From positions 1,922,001 through 1,986,000 of the forward strand of contig PZJY01000001.1 of assembly GCA_031472005.1 (NCBI GenBank): a stretch of 64,000 nucleotides of DNA. Direction: 5' to 3'. The notes under the pieces were generated by a model. It made no database searches, had not been told where the DNA came from, and was given only the letters and a program-made list of their open reading frames with translations. Position numbers and translations under genes: made by a program. This DNA comes from Tetracladium setigerum (taxonomy: Eukaryota > Ascomycota > Leotiomycetes > Helotiales). This document shows, piece by piece, positions 1 through 13,617 of this stretch (positions are counted from its first letter, which is position 1; the number at the start of each line of letters is the position of its first letter).

Positions 1-643
1 GAGGGGGAGAGAGGGCGTTTGGCTGGTTAATATTATACACCACAGTTACAGAGAGAAGGAAGGTTTGTTTGACTTGTTGTTGGGTTGAGATAAGTTCAAG
101 CGAAGGTCCGGGGAGGATGGGTGGTGTGAGGGAATGCGATGTGGGCGGTTAGTGAGTGATCATGGGGAGATATAAAGGAGGGGTGTAAAATTATAGCAAT
201 TGGGATCATATCCCGGGTGGTTTGGGATATGGATGGCATGGGGGACAGGCGAAGATACAGATAGGTAAATCTTTACAAACAATTTGATCGCTGAAAATAA
301 GTACCTTAAGCTATGGGCTTCTTTTTTGTCTGTCGCTAAATCTCGTCTTCCGCTACATGAGAATGCTGTATTATTGTGGCAGTTGTCCTAGTCTAGGATG
401 CTTCATCGAAGGAATTGAAATATTATGAAAAGAAGATTGCGTTATTAGATGAGCTTGGAGTTCACAAAATGGGCAGCAAATTATTAGTAAGACTTTATTT
501 AATGCATGGGGAGGGATAGCGGAAAGCCTCATCTCGAGACAAAATGTCTATTTTCCTGTATTTCTTTCATTTTCTATGTTCAAATGCAGCATGTCGTTAT
601 TAGACGGGTATCGTATCGTATCAGATCCTCCTTCTCCTCCTCC
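1..643. other. intergenic, no gene seen
   Basis: Downstream (3') side of the gamma-tubulin complex gene. It begins with a G/A-rich stretch and has no long or protein-like reading frame on either strand. A short plus-strand frame reaching into the next gene is an antisense shadow. Confidence 0.5.
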
Positions 644-3518
644 TCAAAACGCCCCTTGATATCTCGAAAAGCCGGTCCCAGTCCCAGCCTCCAGCATCTC
701 ACCCAGTAAATCCCAACTCTTGGCTTCCTCGCCTCCCCCAGCTCGTGCAATGCCCTTCAGGCCAGTGGCAACGAATCGAACCAGTCGGTCAAAGTCCCCC
801 TTCATCTTTCTGAGCTGGTCTGCAAATTCTAGCTCTCCGTTGCCATCGTCAAAGGTTGTAGAGAGAATGCTCATGTCGATGTCGGCTTCCTTATCTTCGT
901 CATCTGAGCTTGAGTCTGGTTCTGGCTCTCTGACTGGTTTGCCCTTGGTTCCTTTGGTTCCTTTCGGTGTGATTGCTATGCCCTTTCCCTTCCGTTGTGG
1001 TGTGTGAAGGCCCAGGCTGGCCATTGATCGATCCATCATTTCTTGTTGCTCTTTCAAGGCCGCCTTGCTTGCGACAGCATTTGCAGCTTGGGCATCCTCA
1101 AGCTTAATGCTGATATCAAGGATCTTGAGAATCGTCTTGTGGATTAGTACTAGTCGGGTCCCCAGTAAAGACTGATCCGTAACCATCTTGGTAAATGCTG
1201 AATGTGCTTCAATCATTGAGTCTACGTCCACAGCAGCCTCTAATTCTTCTCTTGCTTTCTGGGATCGTGGTTCCAATACAAGCACCGTCAAGTAATAGTA
1301 TACTGTTTGATTGAACCAAAGAAGTCGCGTTCGAAGCGAGTAGTAAAGTGCGCGCTCATCGGAGTTGCTGGTATGCGTGAGCGAATCCTTCATAAGCCGT
1401 TGGCGCGAGAGAATATGTGTGCTTCGACGGATCTGGAACAAGAAGGTAAATATTCGATGATAAGACGGCATGGTGTCAGGTTTAACAATGATTTGGATGG
1501 GCCATGTAAGCCGGTACAGTATCTCAATGATCGCGAGAACCTTGACAGATTTTCTACATTTGGCAACTGGTTGGTGCTTTCGAGGCAGACTCAACATCCT
1601 GACCCAAAGTCGATCGGATGTGACAGTTGGGAGAGATCCAAACGTTTCTTGAGCAAGCTCGGTGAGCGTGAAACTATCACTCCAGGCCTCGTCTAGTGTG
1701 TCCAGCTTGTCAAAGACAGAGTTGGTAAAGAAGGCAGTGTTCGCGCCATCTGCCATAAAATAGATATTCGAAAGAGCTTCGAGAGTGGTGTGGAGTCCAC
1801 ATTTATCAAACAGTATTTTCCGAAGAAGAACAGAAGCATGGTGATGTTTACTTTGAACCCAGTCCTCAAACGCCGAATTGAAGAGTTCCGCAAAAGGGGC
1901 TAGGGATTTTTCAGCCGTGCAAACATTATCAAAGCCTAGAATAGGCTCAGGGCGCTTGATTGCTGATTGCAGCAAGGAGAATCGATTAAGATGCTTGAGA
2001 ACTACCACACTCTTTCCAGTTGTAAAGATTTTGTTCGCTACTGCACAAAGAAACCTTGGGGCGTGTAGAGCTTTGTCTTGAGACTGTCGCAGCTTATATC
2101 TAGACTGCCAGATAGAGGCAGGTTCGGTTTTGGCCAATGATTCAGATACGAAAAATACTTTGTCGTCGGGATCGAGTTCTCCTTCCTCCATCCACTTTCT
2201 GAGAGGAAAGAGGTACAGTTGGAAACATTCAAAAAAGATGTTGCCCATAAATGTATACATTTCTTCATCCCCAGCCATTTGGGATACGCAAGTCTCGTTG
2301 TACAGTATTTCCAGGTATCGGAATGAATGGGCGTACGGTTCTGCATCCAGTCTTTTGATGACTGTTGATAATCGCACGAAAGGTCGAACAAGAGTATCAA
2401 CTTGCGCTTTCAGACTGAGAAGGCTGACCACGATGTCTCCATCTGCATCCACATAGCGTCGCTCCACCTCGGAGAACGATTTGTTAAGAGCATGTATACG
2501 CTTCAGGACAGAACTTTGGAAAACTTGCAGTAGCGGTGTCAATTGAGTCCGCTTTGCCCAAGTTCTCAACACCTGAAGTGCAGTTCCATATTCGGCTGAA
2601 GACTTCGAAAGCTTGTGGAAGGCATCGTGTGAGGACGTTTTGAGGGTATAGCCTTTTGATGGCTCGATGACTTTGGGAGTAGTGGAGGAAACCTCAAACA
2701 AGGATGTTGGTAGACCTGAGAGCATAAAGAGAATTTCACGAATGGCTTGAAGCTCCGTGACCGGTTTCTTCACGGTTTCCAGCTTTACCCCGCCAATACT
2801 CGGTACTTTGAGCCAGAATTGTGCCTTCCGGAGAGCCTTGAGAGCGTCGTCACTGCCGGTCTCTACGACATATCTCTCGGGTCCATTATAGAAATGGTCG
2901 TTGATACTCGAATCCACCGTTGTGGTCTCAGAGAGCTCTGAGCGGCTATCTTCAAACTCATCCTCGTCGGCGCTATCGGCTGCGAAGTCGACATTCCGCC
3001 AAACATGCTTGTCCCTAAGAAGAGGATCTTCCGCCGCGAGATCCCTCCACTTCAAGATCGGTTTTGTATCTGGTTCTGGTTCTTTGAGGAAGTCTAGATC
3101 CTCGAGTCTCGAATTTGCGACTGGTTTGTCCGAAAGCTCCAGGAGTAGATGCAAGATTTCTGGCTCCCACTTTATTTCAAACTTAGACAGAGTTATCAGT
3201 CGCTCTTGTAAAGCATCTGCTAAGGGCTCCCTATCCAGGACTGAGAACTTCTCCACGAGTCCCTCAAGCTGGCTCGAGACATCGAATTGGTTTGTTCGTC
3301 CATAACTGTGGTAGCGAAGGGACCGTTGCGCAGATTCCTTCAGCCGGTTGAACTTCGCGGGATTTTGCTGCACGCGAATCAGCCAAATCCACAGAAACGA
3401 GAAGCTGCACGAAAGCGTTCGTCGATCGGGAGGTAAGTCTACCTACCTTTGGAGAGGTTGATGTAATTCTTGTGACCAACTCCTCCGTCAGCGCGCCCAA
3501 TATAGCAACATGGGCCAT
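644..3518 (-). CDS. gamma-tubulin complex component, GCP5-like (Spc97/Spc98 family)
   Basis: Predicted subunit of the gamma-tubulin ring complex, which nucleates microtubules at spindle pole bodies. Exon 1 is 3518-3447, encoding 24 residues beginning MAHVAILGALTEEL. A 79-bp intron (3446-3368) runs GTAGGT to GCAG, and exon 2 is 3367-644; total 931 aa. The long frame alone has only a GTG at its 5' end, so the upstream ATG exon is needed. The N-terminal third has the ILKWRDL...HVWRNVDF block followed by an acidic stretch (DSADEDEFED), the pattern I associate with GCP5-type proteins. A Spc97/98-like helical body follows, and a charged tail carries DSSSDDEDKEAD near residue 860. The family call is confident; GCP5 rather than GCP4/GCP6 is from pattern only. 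It is divergent from the mannosyltransferase, with 352 bp between start codons. Confidence 0.8.
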
Positions 3519-3870
3519 GGCCACTAGCTCTCGAAGTTTTGATAGGAAAGTATTTCTTCTCGCATGGTCGCGTGGCCGAAGTTCGCGGTGTTTGGGAGTG
3601 GAGTTGTGTATTTGTTCTGTTCCCAAGAGTTCATAGGAAACACGCGTTTGCCGTTGGGCGTTGGTGGACGTGAATCTGATGCCAAGCAAAAGTTGCCGTC
3701 CTCATCCAAGTTCCTGAGCACGCTGAAAATAATGCCCGAAATAATATTACTGTAATGCCCCCTGCGCGTTAAAGGGTCCCCCAACTGCTGGCCCAGCACT
3801 CGTTCGTATTCTGTCCAGAAATATTTCCAAGATCTCCGTCATCTTACCTGAACTCCCAAAATCAATTGCA
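3519..3870. promoter_or_regulatory. shared divergent promoter region
   Basis: A 352-bp spacer separates two head-to-head start codons (gamma-tubulin complex gene on minus, mannosyltransferase on plus), so both promoters must lie here. No convincing TATA box was seen. Confidence 0.5.
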
Positions 3871-5222
3871 ATGGCCATAGCAAAACCCATCAGAGCTCTC
3901 GCTCTGGCTGCGATTGTGCTATGGTGTTTTTTTATTTATGTTTTGATCTCGCCGAAGTCGACGAAATATCCCCTAGGACCAGGAGATAAAATGGGCTACG
4001 CACACATCAAAGAACCACTGCTCGAACGTAATTAAGGCGCCTCCTGTCCCACTTCTTCAGGGCAGATTGCTAACTTCATACTCTAGCAACCGGAGAACCA
4101 GAGGGACATTTATGGCGCGCAGATAAGGGATATGGGCCTGGGGCAGAGGGCACAAGTCGAATCAACGCAACTCTCCTAGCGCTAGTTCGCAATGAGGAAT
4201 TGGACGGTATGGTGCAGGCGATGGAGGATCTTGAAAGGACGTGGAACCATAAATTCAACTATCCCTGGACATTCTTCAACGATGTGCCATTCACGGAGGA
4301 ATTCAAGAAACGCACAGGAGCAGTGACAAAAGCTCAGTGCAATTATGGTAGGGATCTGGACATTATGGCTTTGGGGCAAGACTAATTTCTACAGAACTCA
4401 TTCCGAAAGAGCATTGGGATGTGCCTTCGTGGATTGACGATGACCTCTTTCAAGAATCTGCCAAAATTCTCGAGGAACAGGAAGTGCAATATGCGAGCAT
4501 GATATCCTACCATCAGATGTGCCGTTGGAACAGTGGTCTTTTCTACAAGCACGAAGCTCTGGCACACACGCAATACTATTGGAGAGTGGAGCCAAACGTC
4601 CATTTCTTCTGCGATGTTGACTACGACGTCTTCCGATATATGCAAGATGGGAACAAAACCTATGGTTTCACAATCAACTTGTACGACTCCCCGCAAACTA
4701 TTCCTTCCCTCTGGCCAGAGACCGAGAAATTCCTGGCAGAACATCCAAATGCCTTGCATCCAAATAATGCGAAAGACTGGGTGACGGATGCTACGCATAG
4801 ACCGTCACACAATATTGAAGCGAATGGATACTCAACCTGTCATTTTTGGTCAAATTTTGAGATCGCCGACATGAATTTCTGGAGGAGTAAAACATACGAG
4901 GATTATTTCAACCATCTGGATCGTGCTGGCGGTTTCTTTTATGAAAGATGGGGTGATGCTCCTGTGCATAGTATTGCATTGGGCTTGTTTGAGGATAAAA
5001 GCAAAATCCATTGGTGGGGCTCTCTTCAACAATTATATTTGCACAAGTCGCTAACTTCGTTCTAGGTTCCGAGATATCGGGTACCAGCACATCCCCTTCT
5101 TCAACTGCCCCAATTCGCCCAAATGTAAAGGCTGCGAGGCAGGACGACTCACAGACGGAGAGCAATGGTTAACAAAAGAAGACTGTAGGTGGAACTGGTT
5201 CAAATCTGCTGGCCTGGGTTGA
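3871..5222 (+). CDS. GT15 alpha-1,2-mannosyltransferase (KTR/KRE2/MNT1 family)
   Basis: Golgi type II membrane enzyme that adds alpha-1,2-mannose from GDP-mannose to O- and N-glycans of cell-wall proteins. Four exons: 3871-4027, 4087-4347, 4395-5013, 5066-5222; 397 aa. The introns are GTAATT...CTAG, GTAGGG...ACAG and GTGGGG...CTAG, all with branch-like ctaac or ctaat. Residues about 10-27 form the single signal-anchor helix (LALAAIVLWCFFIYVLI). The catalytic domain starts at about residue 70 (TLLALVRNEELDGM) and includes PWTFFNDVPF, the IPKEHWDVPSWID block, MCRWNSGLFYKHE, YYWRVEPNVHFFCDVDYDVF and YGFTINLYD, all typical of GT15. The C-terminal part (HFWSNFEIADMNFWRS ... FFYERWGDAPVHSIALGLF) contains the conserved acceptor-site region. 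All expected blocks are present and the length is normal. Which KTR subfamily it belongs to is not resolved. Confidence 0.93.
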
Positions 5223-6068
5223 AAAGCATGTGCACTTCTCGATAGAGTTGGGAACGAGGTGTATTATAAATGATTTGTGTATCCGAAACGATCAATGGTT
5301 AACGAACAAGACATGGGGTCGGCATTGATTGGCATGGCGTCTGGAGATTTGGGGATTGTGGATATATGTTGTATTGTAGGTAATCATTTTGGTTTGGAGG
5401 AGCCGAGGAGATTGTAAGTAGAAGGATTCATGACTATACCCATCATCTTGGCTTATTTGCTACTTGCGGAGCTGGACAGAGCTTGCTCGAGTTTTCAGCT
5501 AGGTTCTATTTCCAAGTCACAAGCCAGCAAGCTTTTCTGATTGAGAAACACACAATATAAATAAAAAAACCTCTGGACCGCAAAGAACCATATTTCTTAT
5601 CGCTATGACTATTATTACTCTTTCCTACCTCCAACACCGGAAGCACGCTGGGCGCCTGGCGTTCTAATATATAGACTTAACGGGACAGATGTTGTTTCGT
5701 TCTTCAGGTGAGAGCAGTCTTGTCATCACTCGATCTGGGATGCTGGAGTGCTTGCAAGCCTCGGGCATCAAAAGCAGCTGGCAGGAGCACTCCTTTGAGT
5801 TTATTGTGACGCCCATAGAATTTTACAGCTCGTGCTATAATTGCATCTTCTGGAGCAGGAGCACTACAGAGAAAAACCCAAACCGATATCCCCAAGGTCT
5901 CTCCTTCGCCAACTCTTGTTTCCCCAAAGAACAGTACAGCCTATTTGCATCCTATTCCTATAATCAGTAATCAATCAATCACTCTCATCCTCTCTTCCTC
6001 TTCCCATTCGAACAACTAGGAATTACCACCTCCATATACCTACACCCTCTGAACAATCACAGATACGT
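5223..6068. other. intergenic, no gene seen
   Basis: 3' flank of the mannosyltransferase and 5' flank of the aquaporin. A pyrimidine-rich stretch at about 5980-6020 probably belongs to the aquaporin promoter or 5' UTR. A 93-codon open frame at 5689-5970 has no protein-like features. Confidence 0.5.
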
Positions 6069-7386
6069 ATGTCAACCGCAACTATGGACCCCATTTCGAA
6101 AGCACCCACGATGAACATCAAGCAAATCAAAACAACGGCATCTAATCCTGATGCTGTGAAGAAGATATTTCGCAGAGGCTTCGACCTGCTTCCTTCTTCA
6201 GCCCGTGGCCATGTCGTCGCCTTCATTGGGGAGTTCATTGGCACCGTCAGCATGTTGTTCTTGTAAGTTGGTACCTCCATCCAACCTCATTTCTAGTCTC
6301 TAGAGCCATGCCTTTGTAGAAATCTTTGAGACGGATACAAATCATAGTTGTAGACCTTTTGCTAACTTGTTAAAGCGCATTCGCTGGTGGACAAGCAGGG
6401 GCAGCAGCTTCCAACAGCCCAGAAAATGGTGGACAGGCAGATAAAACGAGCACCAAACCACCTGGATTTACACCACAGCTTCTACTTTTTATTGCATTCT
6501 CTGCTGGGTTTAGTTTGATTGTTCACTGCTGGGTATTCTTCCGGATCAGTGGCGGTCTTTTCAACCCTGTGGTTTGTCTCCCGTGCATCTCTTCGGAAAC
6601 CTCAGATGCTAAAGTAACCATGTAGATCTCTCTCGGCATGGCTCTGATCGGTGCTGTCACCTGGGCAAGATGTGCTCTCTTGATGCTTGCCCAAACACTA
6701 GGTGCCATTAGTGCATCTTATCTGGTCGAGGGTTTATTCAGTGGTGGCTTGCACACAGAGACACACTTGAACGAGGCAACAAGTCCGGCTCAAGGTGTCA
6801 TAATCGAGATGCTTTTGACAACATTGGTAATGTTCACAATCTTCATGCTGGCTGCAGAAAAGCACGAGTCCACGCACCTTGCTCCATTGGGAATTGGACT
6901 ATCTTTGTTTGTTGCAACGCTGGCCGGTAAGTGCGCTCGTTTGTTCCTTATGCATATCTGATATGTTTTACAGGTTTCTTCTGGACAGGTGCCTCACTCA
7001 ATCCTGTTCGCTCCCTTGCCCCCTGCATCGTCAACCGATCCTTTACGACATATCATTGGATTTACTGGGTTGGGCCAACGTGTGGCGCTGTTCTTGCGAC
7101 TGTCATCTTCAAGCTCGTTAAAGCACTTGAATACGAGAGACTCCACGAAGATCATGAAGAGCAATCTCTCTTGTTGCATGTACAGAATTCTCAAACACCA
7201 ACCGCCCCCTTGTCTGCAGTGGGCTCTGCTCCTGTCATCAAGAACAAGTCTGATGAGCAAAAGCTGCAGACAGTGCAGGTCGGTAGACTCTCAGTGACAG
7301 TTCCCGAGGACTCTAATATGAAGGCGAAGGATCTGAAAAAGGATAGCAAAGATGACTCCAGCCTCCCAGAATGTTTTGCCGATTAA
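6069..7386 (+). CDS. aquaporin (MIP family) with NPV/NPV pore motifs
   Basis: Six-helix membrane channel for water or small neutral solutes. Exons 6069-6262, 6376-6571, 6626-6926, 6974-7386; 367 aa. Introns are GTAAGT...TAAAG (an AAG acceptor), GTTTGT...GTAG and GTAAGT...ACAG. After a hydrophilic N-terminus the first helix begins near GHVVAFIGEFIGTVSMLF. The first pore loop is SGGLFNPVISLG (NPV at residues 128-130). The second is GFFWTGASLNPVRS (NPV at 240-242, with the following arginine kept). Both positions are NPA in classical aquaporins. A long hydrophilic C-terminal tail of about 90 residues has many charged residues. Short loops and absence of the aquaglyceroporin aspartate after the second motif favour an orthodox water-channel-like protein, but substrate is not proven. 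All helices appear intact, so the NPV variants are probably natural. Confidence 0.9.
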
Positions 7387-10300
7387 CACGAGGTATGGAA
7401 TAGGTGTGTTAATTGGATTTTATATGGGATAAAGGTCTCCCCAACTTCACGGTTTCTCACTTCCTAGAAGAAATTCAAGACCTGTTTTGAGCTATCTGTG
7501 TCGCTGTCACTTCTTTGAGGCAAGGGGAAAAATATATCTTTCACCGTGACGAGAGTTGAATTTTCAAAGCATATTCTCTTTGACTTCTTAACGTGCTTTG
7601 CAGGATCATCTTAGCCTTCCTCCTGGCTGTTGGGAAATCGCATTCGCTGAAATGCCCCTCGTACGATATCTGCATATCCAAGAGGAGGTGTATACTTCTG
7701 TCTCAGCAATTTTGCTCTAGGGGTAGTCAGTCCTTGCTTTACTTCTTCTTGCCATATATCTCTTTTTACTCTGGCGTTACTGCTCGCAAGGACGAACAAT
7801 ATCTCCTTCAGTGCCCAGCTAATCTCGTTTTGTTTTACATGCTATTCTTCGTACGTACTGGGAATGATGGATGGCACTTTTAAATCCTATTTTCTTTCTT
7901 TTTCTCCTTTCGTGATTGAGGGCTTGAGTTTCAGCTCCTATAGATCGATCTGACCGGTTCCTCTTTCCCCTCTGAGAACGTTAAAGGATGATTACATGAG
8001 AGTTTACCTTTATCTTTACCTTTCTGAGACTTGTGACATGAATTGTGAGACCTTCCCCTATGGTTCGCTTATGTATATTTCCGTTTTGAGATGCGAGTTC
8101 ATGGTTCTGTGCGAGGTGTATGTTTTGTTCGTCCTAAACATTCCAAGCGCATACATATATGTTAGATTTCGGATATGTTGATCATAAAAATAATAATGGT
8201 GGAGGAGCCATGTCTTTTCATGGATGTCTTCTGGCAATTGTGAATAGTATAGATGGTTGAACACATGAGATTCGTCTTGGTAAGCTTAAGTTTCGCTATC
8301 GATATGCTGATATGCGGGTGATCGGCATATGATGATTATCACAAATTTGACATCGCTTCTTGAAATAGATGGGTATGCAATGTGTAAATTCAGAATTGAG
8401 GTGAAGACTATCTCTATTCATATAACTAGTGTCTCAACCATCCCGTGGCTTTTGAGATCGAAGAAAGTGAAAGAAATGACAGGAGTCGAGATAAGAACTT
8501 GAACGTAGTTTTAACACAATAGTAATTGGATAGTACTGAAATGAGTACGTTGTCCCAACAGAGGTTATTTTTCCTTGTCGCTTATATTGCATACCTATGG
8601 AAAAGATACCTGAATCGTATGATATATTTTGCTTTTTCCCCCTCAAGCAGATAGTTGACTTTGTAAGTGCAATTGATTTTTTTCTTGTTTGCCGATTTAA
8701 TTCTTGAACAGCAATAATGGGACGGTGCCAATATGGACTACTGTACAAATTCTAGAACAGGGCAAAAGGCATGCGCAAAACGCCCTGGCAGGAGAAGAAA
8801 AATTACGCAAAGCTAGAACGAAAAAACAATCTACCGCAGGAAGCACGAGAATGCAAGCATGAAACGAGGTTGTGCAACGGCTTTTTCCATGTGGTGAGTT
8901 GAGAGGTAAAAGGCCTAGACTTTCTCTGCGAAAGCCACCACGGGTCGTGTTGTGTGTTTTCCGCATGATGTCAGACGGGTGGCACAACAGCATCGCTGCA
9001 TCCCATCACACGCAAAGCATATTCTCGAACAATTGATCAACGGCATGTACGATCGATGCTCTCATCTCGGGATTGGAAAATGTGACGAAAAAACATTTGT
9101 ATTATTTGGAATGATGCCTTTGAGTGTGTGTTTTGTCTTGCATTTAGGGTTTTCTGTTCAGCTCTTCCAGTTCAACGACGTGAGACATAGAAGCCATCTT
9201 TTTCGACTGCCGAAGTTTTTGAGAACCACAGCCTTGGGTGGGTGGTAGGTGGGAGAGCTGCCACGGGATCCCAACTTTGCTTGTGTCATGTCTTAGCGTG
9301 ACTATAAAGTTTATTGTCACTAAATAGTCAGACTCATGCATTTTGCTTTTTTGGTGAGAAAGGGAAGCGTTGTTATTCACAGGAAAAGCCTGACTCCAGA
9401 CCCAACAAAATGATCGCCCAGGCCTTTCCGCTTCTTACGTCCGTAACAGAGTCTAATCCTGTACTGTACAACAGTCGCCTCTCTGCACATGATTTCAGAA
9501 TTCGTAACTCTTCCATCTGGCCGGAAATGAGACGCGTGGGAATAATGTTTCTGATTTCTAAGCCTGATTGCGGAACCAACTGGGCTTCAACTCGGTATGT
9601 GAAGTCGTTCAATCCTGGAATTTTTTGTACTCGCAATTCCAAATGTGACCAAACGAGCGAGACCACCCAATCATCACTGATGCCTACAACGTCAAATAAT
9701 TACCCGGACTGTTGGCCCGGTACTCAAGGTACTTTTTGCAACCTGCATCCCTTTAGAGTTTCAAAAAACCACTCTGGCAGTACAATAACACACAGTCCAA
9801 GAACGTGTACATGCATAAACAAAAGCGAGAAACAACACACCAAGGAAGAGCAAAGCAGCTTACGTCCGCTTGTAGACGAAACGATAACAAAATAAGCGAG
9901 AGAAGGACCGAAAGCAACACGCCCAAATACCGAAAATAAACAGGAAGAACTCTCTCCCATCCATCGCAAATTCGCAATTCCAACAAAAATTCTGCCTCCT
10001 CGTACGCTCACCTATCAGCACACACTGTTCTAGAAAATCCCACCAGCTGCATCGCAGGTTTGGATGACAAGTGCCGTTCCCAGCTGACCCTTTAAGCATC
10101 AAGCCTTAAGCCACTGAATCGACAACTCACTTTGGTATACAGTGTCTGGACGCAACGGCACGTTCTGCCACGCGGAATTTCCCACGAGACGCAAGCCACT
10201 TCAGAACCTCCATTTTTTCCTTTTCCATGTGCAACATGAAATGGGGACAGAAGAGTTGTAACATCGAAGGTTGAGACGACTTATGTTCAAAGAAGTGAAA

Positions 10301-13300
10301 CATATGGCGTGGTGTTGGGGTGGTTGAAGCTGAACTTTGTCACGCCGAGGGAGAAAGCGAGCAATGGACCCCAGATTCGGCAAGCCCTCACGTTTTGGGG
10401 TTTCTTCCGTGCCAAGAGTAAGTCGGAGGGCCTCCGAGATATATTTGGAGGATATAAATTCCCTTGTAGCTTGGCCTATTTGGCAGTCATTCTTGTAGCC
10501 AAATATAGATAGATGAATTGTTGGTTTTTGACAGAACCGAGATATTAAGTCCAGGCTTCCAAGCTTCAGAACGCGGCTTTATATCCGTACGCGTATTTTA
10601 AAGATACTGTAGCAAAGGTCAGACGAAATCAGTGGATGCGGGTATTATTAACAGAAGGAGAGATCTAGGAAAGAGCTTTGCGAAGGCTAACTCCTTTTGG
10701 ATTTTGCACTTGGGGATTTGTGCGTCCATGTCAAAGAAGAGGCGAGCGGCTATTTTGCGTGTATGACAGAACCCACGGAGGAAGAGAGAACAGAGAGAAG
10801 AGGGTGTGCTGTTCGCATCTCGGAAGTCTGAATCGGCAGTGTGATGCATGGGGCGCGGTATAGAATAGACGAGATTAACCCGGGAATCCTGTCAGAAGTG
10901 TTTCCAAGACCTTGTTGCTTATTATTGGTGTTACGACTTGGGGATTTGGTAAATGAGGCACGGCAAGGTAGTTCGGATTCTCGATTCGTCTGTTGTTCAA
11001 GATCCTTGATCGACGAGGGGGCGGTCGATTCGGAGATCCACGACAAAAAGAAAGTAAAATGGTGTTCCAGATAATCCACATTTGTTCTTTTCTTCAAGCC
11101 TCATACATTATTTGTGTGCCGAAACTCCATGCTGTGCTGCGAGCTGCAGGAGGTCACCACGCCTCCGATCTTGAGCCAGAGTTGATACCGGTTGCGAACT
11201 TGCCATGTGGTGACCTTGCTGGCAGAACGGGCCGACATGGACAGGGTGTATGGAAATGGTTTGCGGAAGCTGGGAGTAGCATCATCCCCATGTTTGTGGG
11301 AAACGTGGACCGCAAGCTGCCAATTTGAGGAACCTTTTACTTCATGAAATGAAAATCCATAGGCTTCCTGTGTTTGAAGGGGAAGGAGAAGGATTGGGGA
11401 ATTTGAGGCACGGGAGACGTGGTGATTTGTTGTACCGTACAACTCCTCTGGCTTGTGATGCAAAGTGCCGCAAATGTACTGGAGCAGATGCCGGTTAAAC
11501 ATCCAGTTCCTTGGGTTTTGAAGACCAGTTATGATGGTCCATAATAATGAGTAATAATATTCGCTCAGAGATTTGCTCAAGGCTCAAGCGAGGAGAAGCA
11601 AGTGATTGTTGTCCCAACGGACGACGGACTGCCATTTCGAAATAATCCTGTCCCGCGAAAACGCTCACCTTCCTAATGCTATTGTCCCAGGCTGGCTCCA
11701 GAGGAAGGGATAATGCCCTTCGCTTTACCGAGGGATGACTGCCTCCCTGCCTGCATACACGAACCATTCCAACAAACTTTGTAACAAGAAACAAAGGTGT
11801 TGACATATTTAACCGAAGAGGCAGGTTTGAGGTTATTTTCAGTCTCTCCGTTTTCTGACACACGACGACCTCAACGTCGCCGACCACCACGTTGTTGCTT
11901 GTTGCTTTTGCTGGTGTCGAAATTGTCGGGTGTCATATCGTGGTAACTATTGCATAACCATGTGGCAGCATCTCGTTATTATTAATCATCTATCCGTACG
12001 CACAGTACTACCAGACTCTACCAGACCCCCGCGCATATTCATATGGGGAAAGATGGCAGTTGCTTGCTGACGACGTTGAGGGAGTCCCGTTTAGGCATGC
12101 TTGCTGCAAATGTCCAAATATTTCGGCCAAATGCTCCGCTGTTCCCCGCTTATCCCAGTGTGTGTTGGCCAGCCTGATAATTGATACCGAAAACAATGAA
12201 TCTTCATTGGTTACAATTTTCAATTTTTGTCGAACCAACAATCTCTCCATCCTCACGGGATTTGAAGGAGATTCAGAATTAGTATACCAAGCCTGCGGTA
12301 CAGTACGTGAAGAAAAAGCACCTGTTCCACGAATCACGGCATTTCCGTAACCCCTCACTCGGTAGTAGTGCCACTAAGCCGCAAGTATAAACGAACGGGC
12401 GGGTAAGAAACGTGCCCGTAAGATCCTCGATCTGCCTTCTTCTTGTGGAAATATTAGACGACGAGGAAGGGGCTCCATCTAACTAGCGAGGTGCCCCAGC
12501 CTTCCCAAGACGCTTGGAATCGTCCAAGACCACAATAAATGTGAATTACTTATTGTAGTACCTAGAGATAATGATAGCCCTGACAAGCTTGCAATTCCTC
12601 ACACAGGCTCGACAGGGTATTGCCTATTATCTACCTCCCGCGATTTCTGTGATTGGCGCTAGTTGACAGGGGGTCATCATAATAACTTGGTACGATGGTG
12701 AGCTCATCATTGCCGGGTGCCGAGAGAGGCTTCCCTGTCCGGCTTTTGCTTCGCTGTCCTTATTCTTCGTGGTATGGAAGATTATCCCTAGAGGATGGAG
12801 GTCAGGCAGCGGATAATTCAGGAGTATTCCCAGGTTTCCTATACCCAGCAAGTGGGAAGTGGTCAAGCCCGGCTGTCTTTGATTACCGATTCGCTGGAAC
12901 AAGTGAAGCAGCTGAGGAATTGGTCAAGCCTCCTGACCAGCGTTCGATGCGGACCGGACCCGGTAATGTGTGCAGAAATGGGAGTTATTCTTAGCCACGG
13001 AATTGGGTGCAGACCATGCAGGCCACGGGAATCGGCTAGTAAGTTGCACGCCTGGTATCGTAAATTGGCCAATGAAGTTGTGGCCATTCCAGAACAAAAA
13101 AGCTTCTCTGTTCGGTTGGTGATGGCATCAGCTCGCTTGCAGAGACTCTAGGGGCTCTCGGTGCCGAAATGATAATTTGAAGAAGGAAAGCCCGAGTAAT
13201 TAGATACCTTAATGTCTTCTGTCGTGACTCGCGGTTGGTGGAGCTGGAGCCCATAGCACTTGGTATTTATGAAGATAGAGTTTGCCGGCAAAATGCGATG

Positions 13301-13593
13301 CTAGTCCATGCCACTGTGCCACCAAAATACCATCTCGTACTACACAGAATTTACCCCAATAGCCCCCTGCATATCTTCTGTACAGTCGCTAATGATCGGA
13401 TTTAACAGGCTTGGTCGTTCAAGTTGCGCGTCCGGGTAGCTGATTGGTCCGTTTGATCGACTGAAAGAAGACATTCGCCCAAAGAAGTCATTTTCGCACC
13501 TAAGCGAGGTCAGAAATGTTAAAGTGGGATCATGTGCGATCCCACAAGAGTCCAAGACTAGACCTTGTTTCCTTGGAAGCCTCCGGAGATAGT

Positions 13594-13617
13594 GGTACAG
13601 TAGTACTGTAGTACAGT
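13594..13617. repeat. short inverted repeat TACAGTA-G-TACTGTA
   Basis: Seven-base arms TACAGTA and TACTGTA are separated by one G, followed directly by another GTACAGTA. It could form a small hairpin or be a palindromic protein site. Similar sequences recur elsewhere in intergenic DNA of the window. Confidence 0.5.

Noticed and set aside
9314..9895. 193-codon plus-strand frame in the gene-poor region
   Set aside because: Irregular composition, no domain, and a competing open frame on the other strand; consistent with chance.
11101..11890. Overlapping minus-strand frames of 159 and 131 codons
   Set aside because: No conserved motif, no plausible splice chain between them, no signal peptide or membrane segment.
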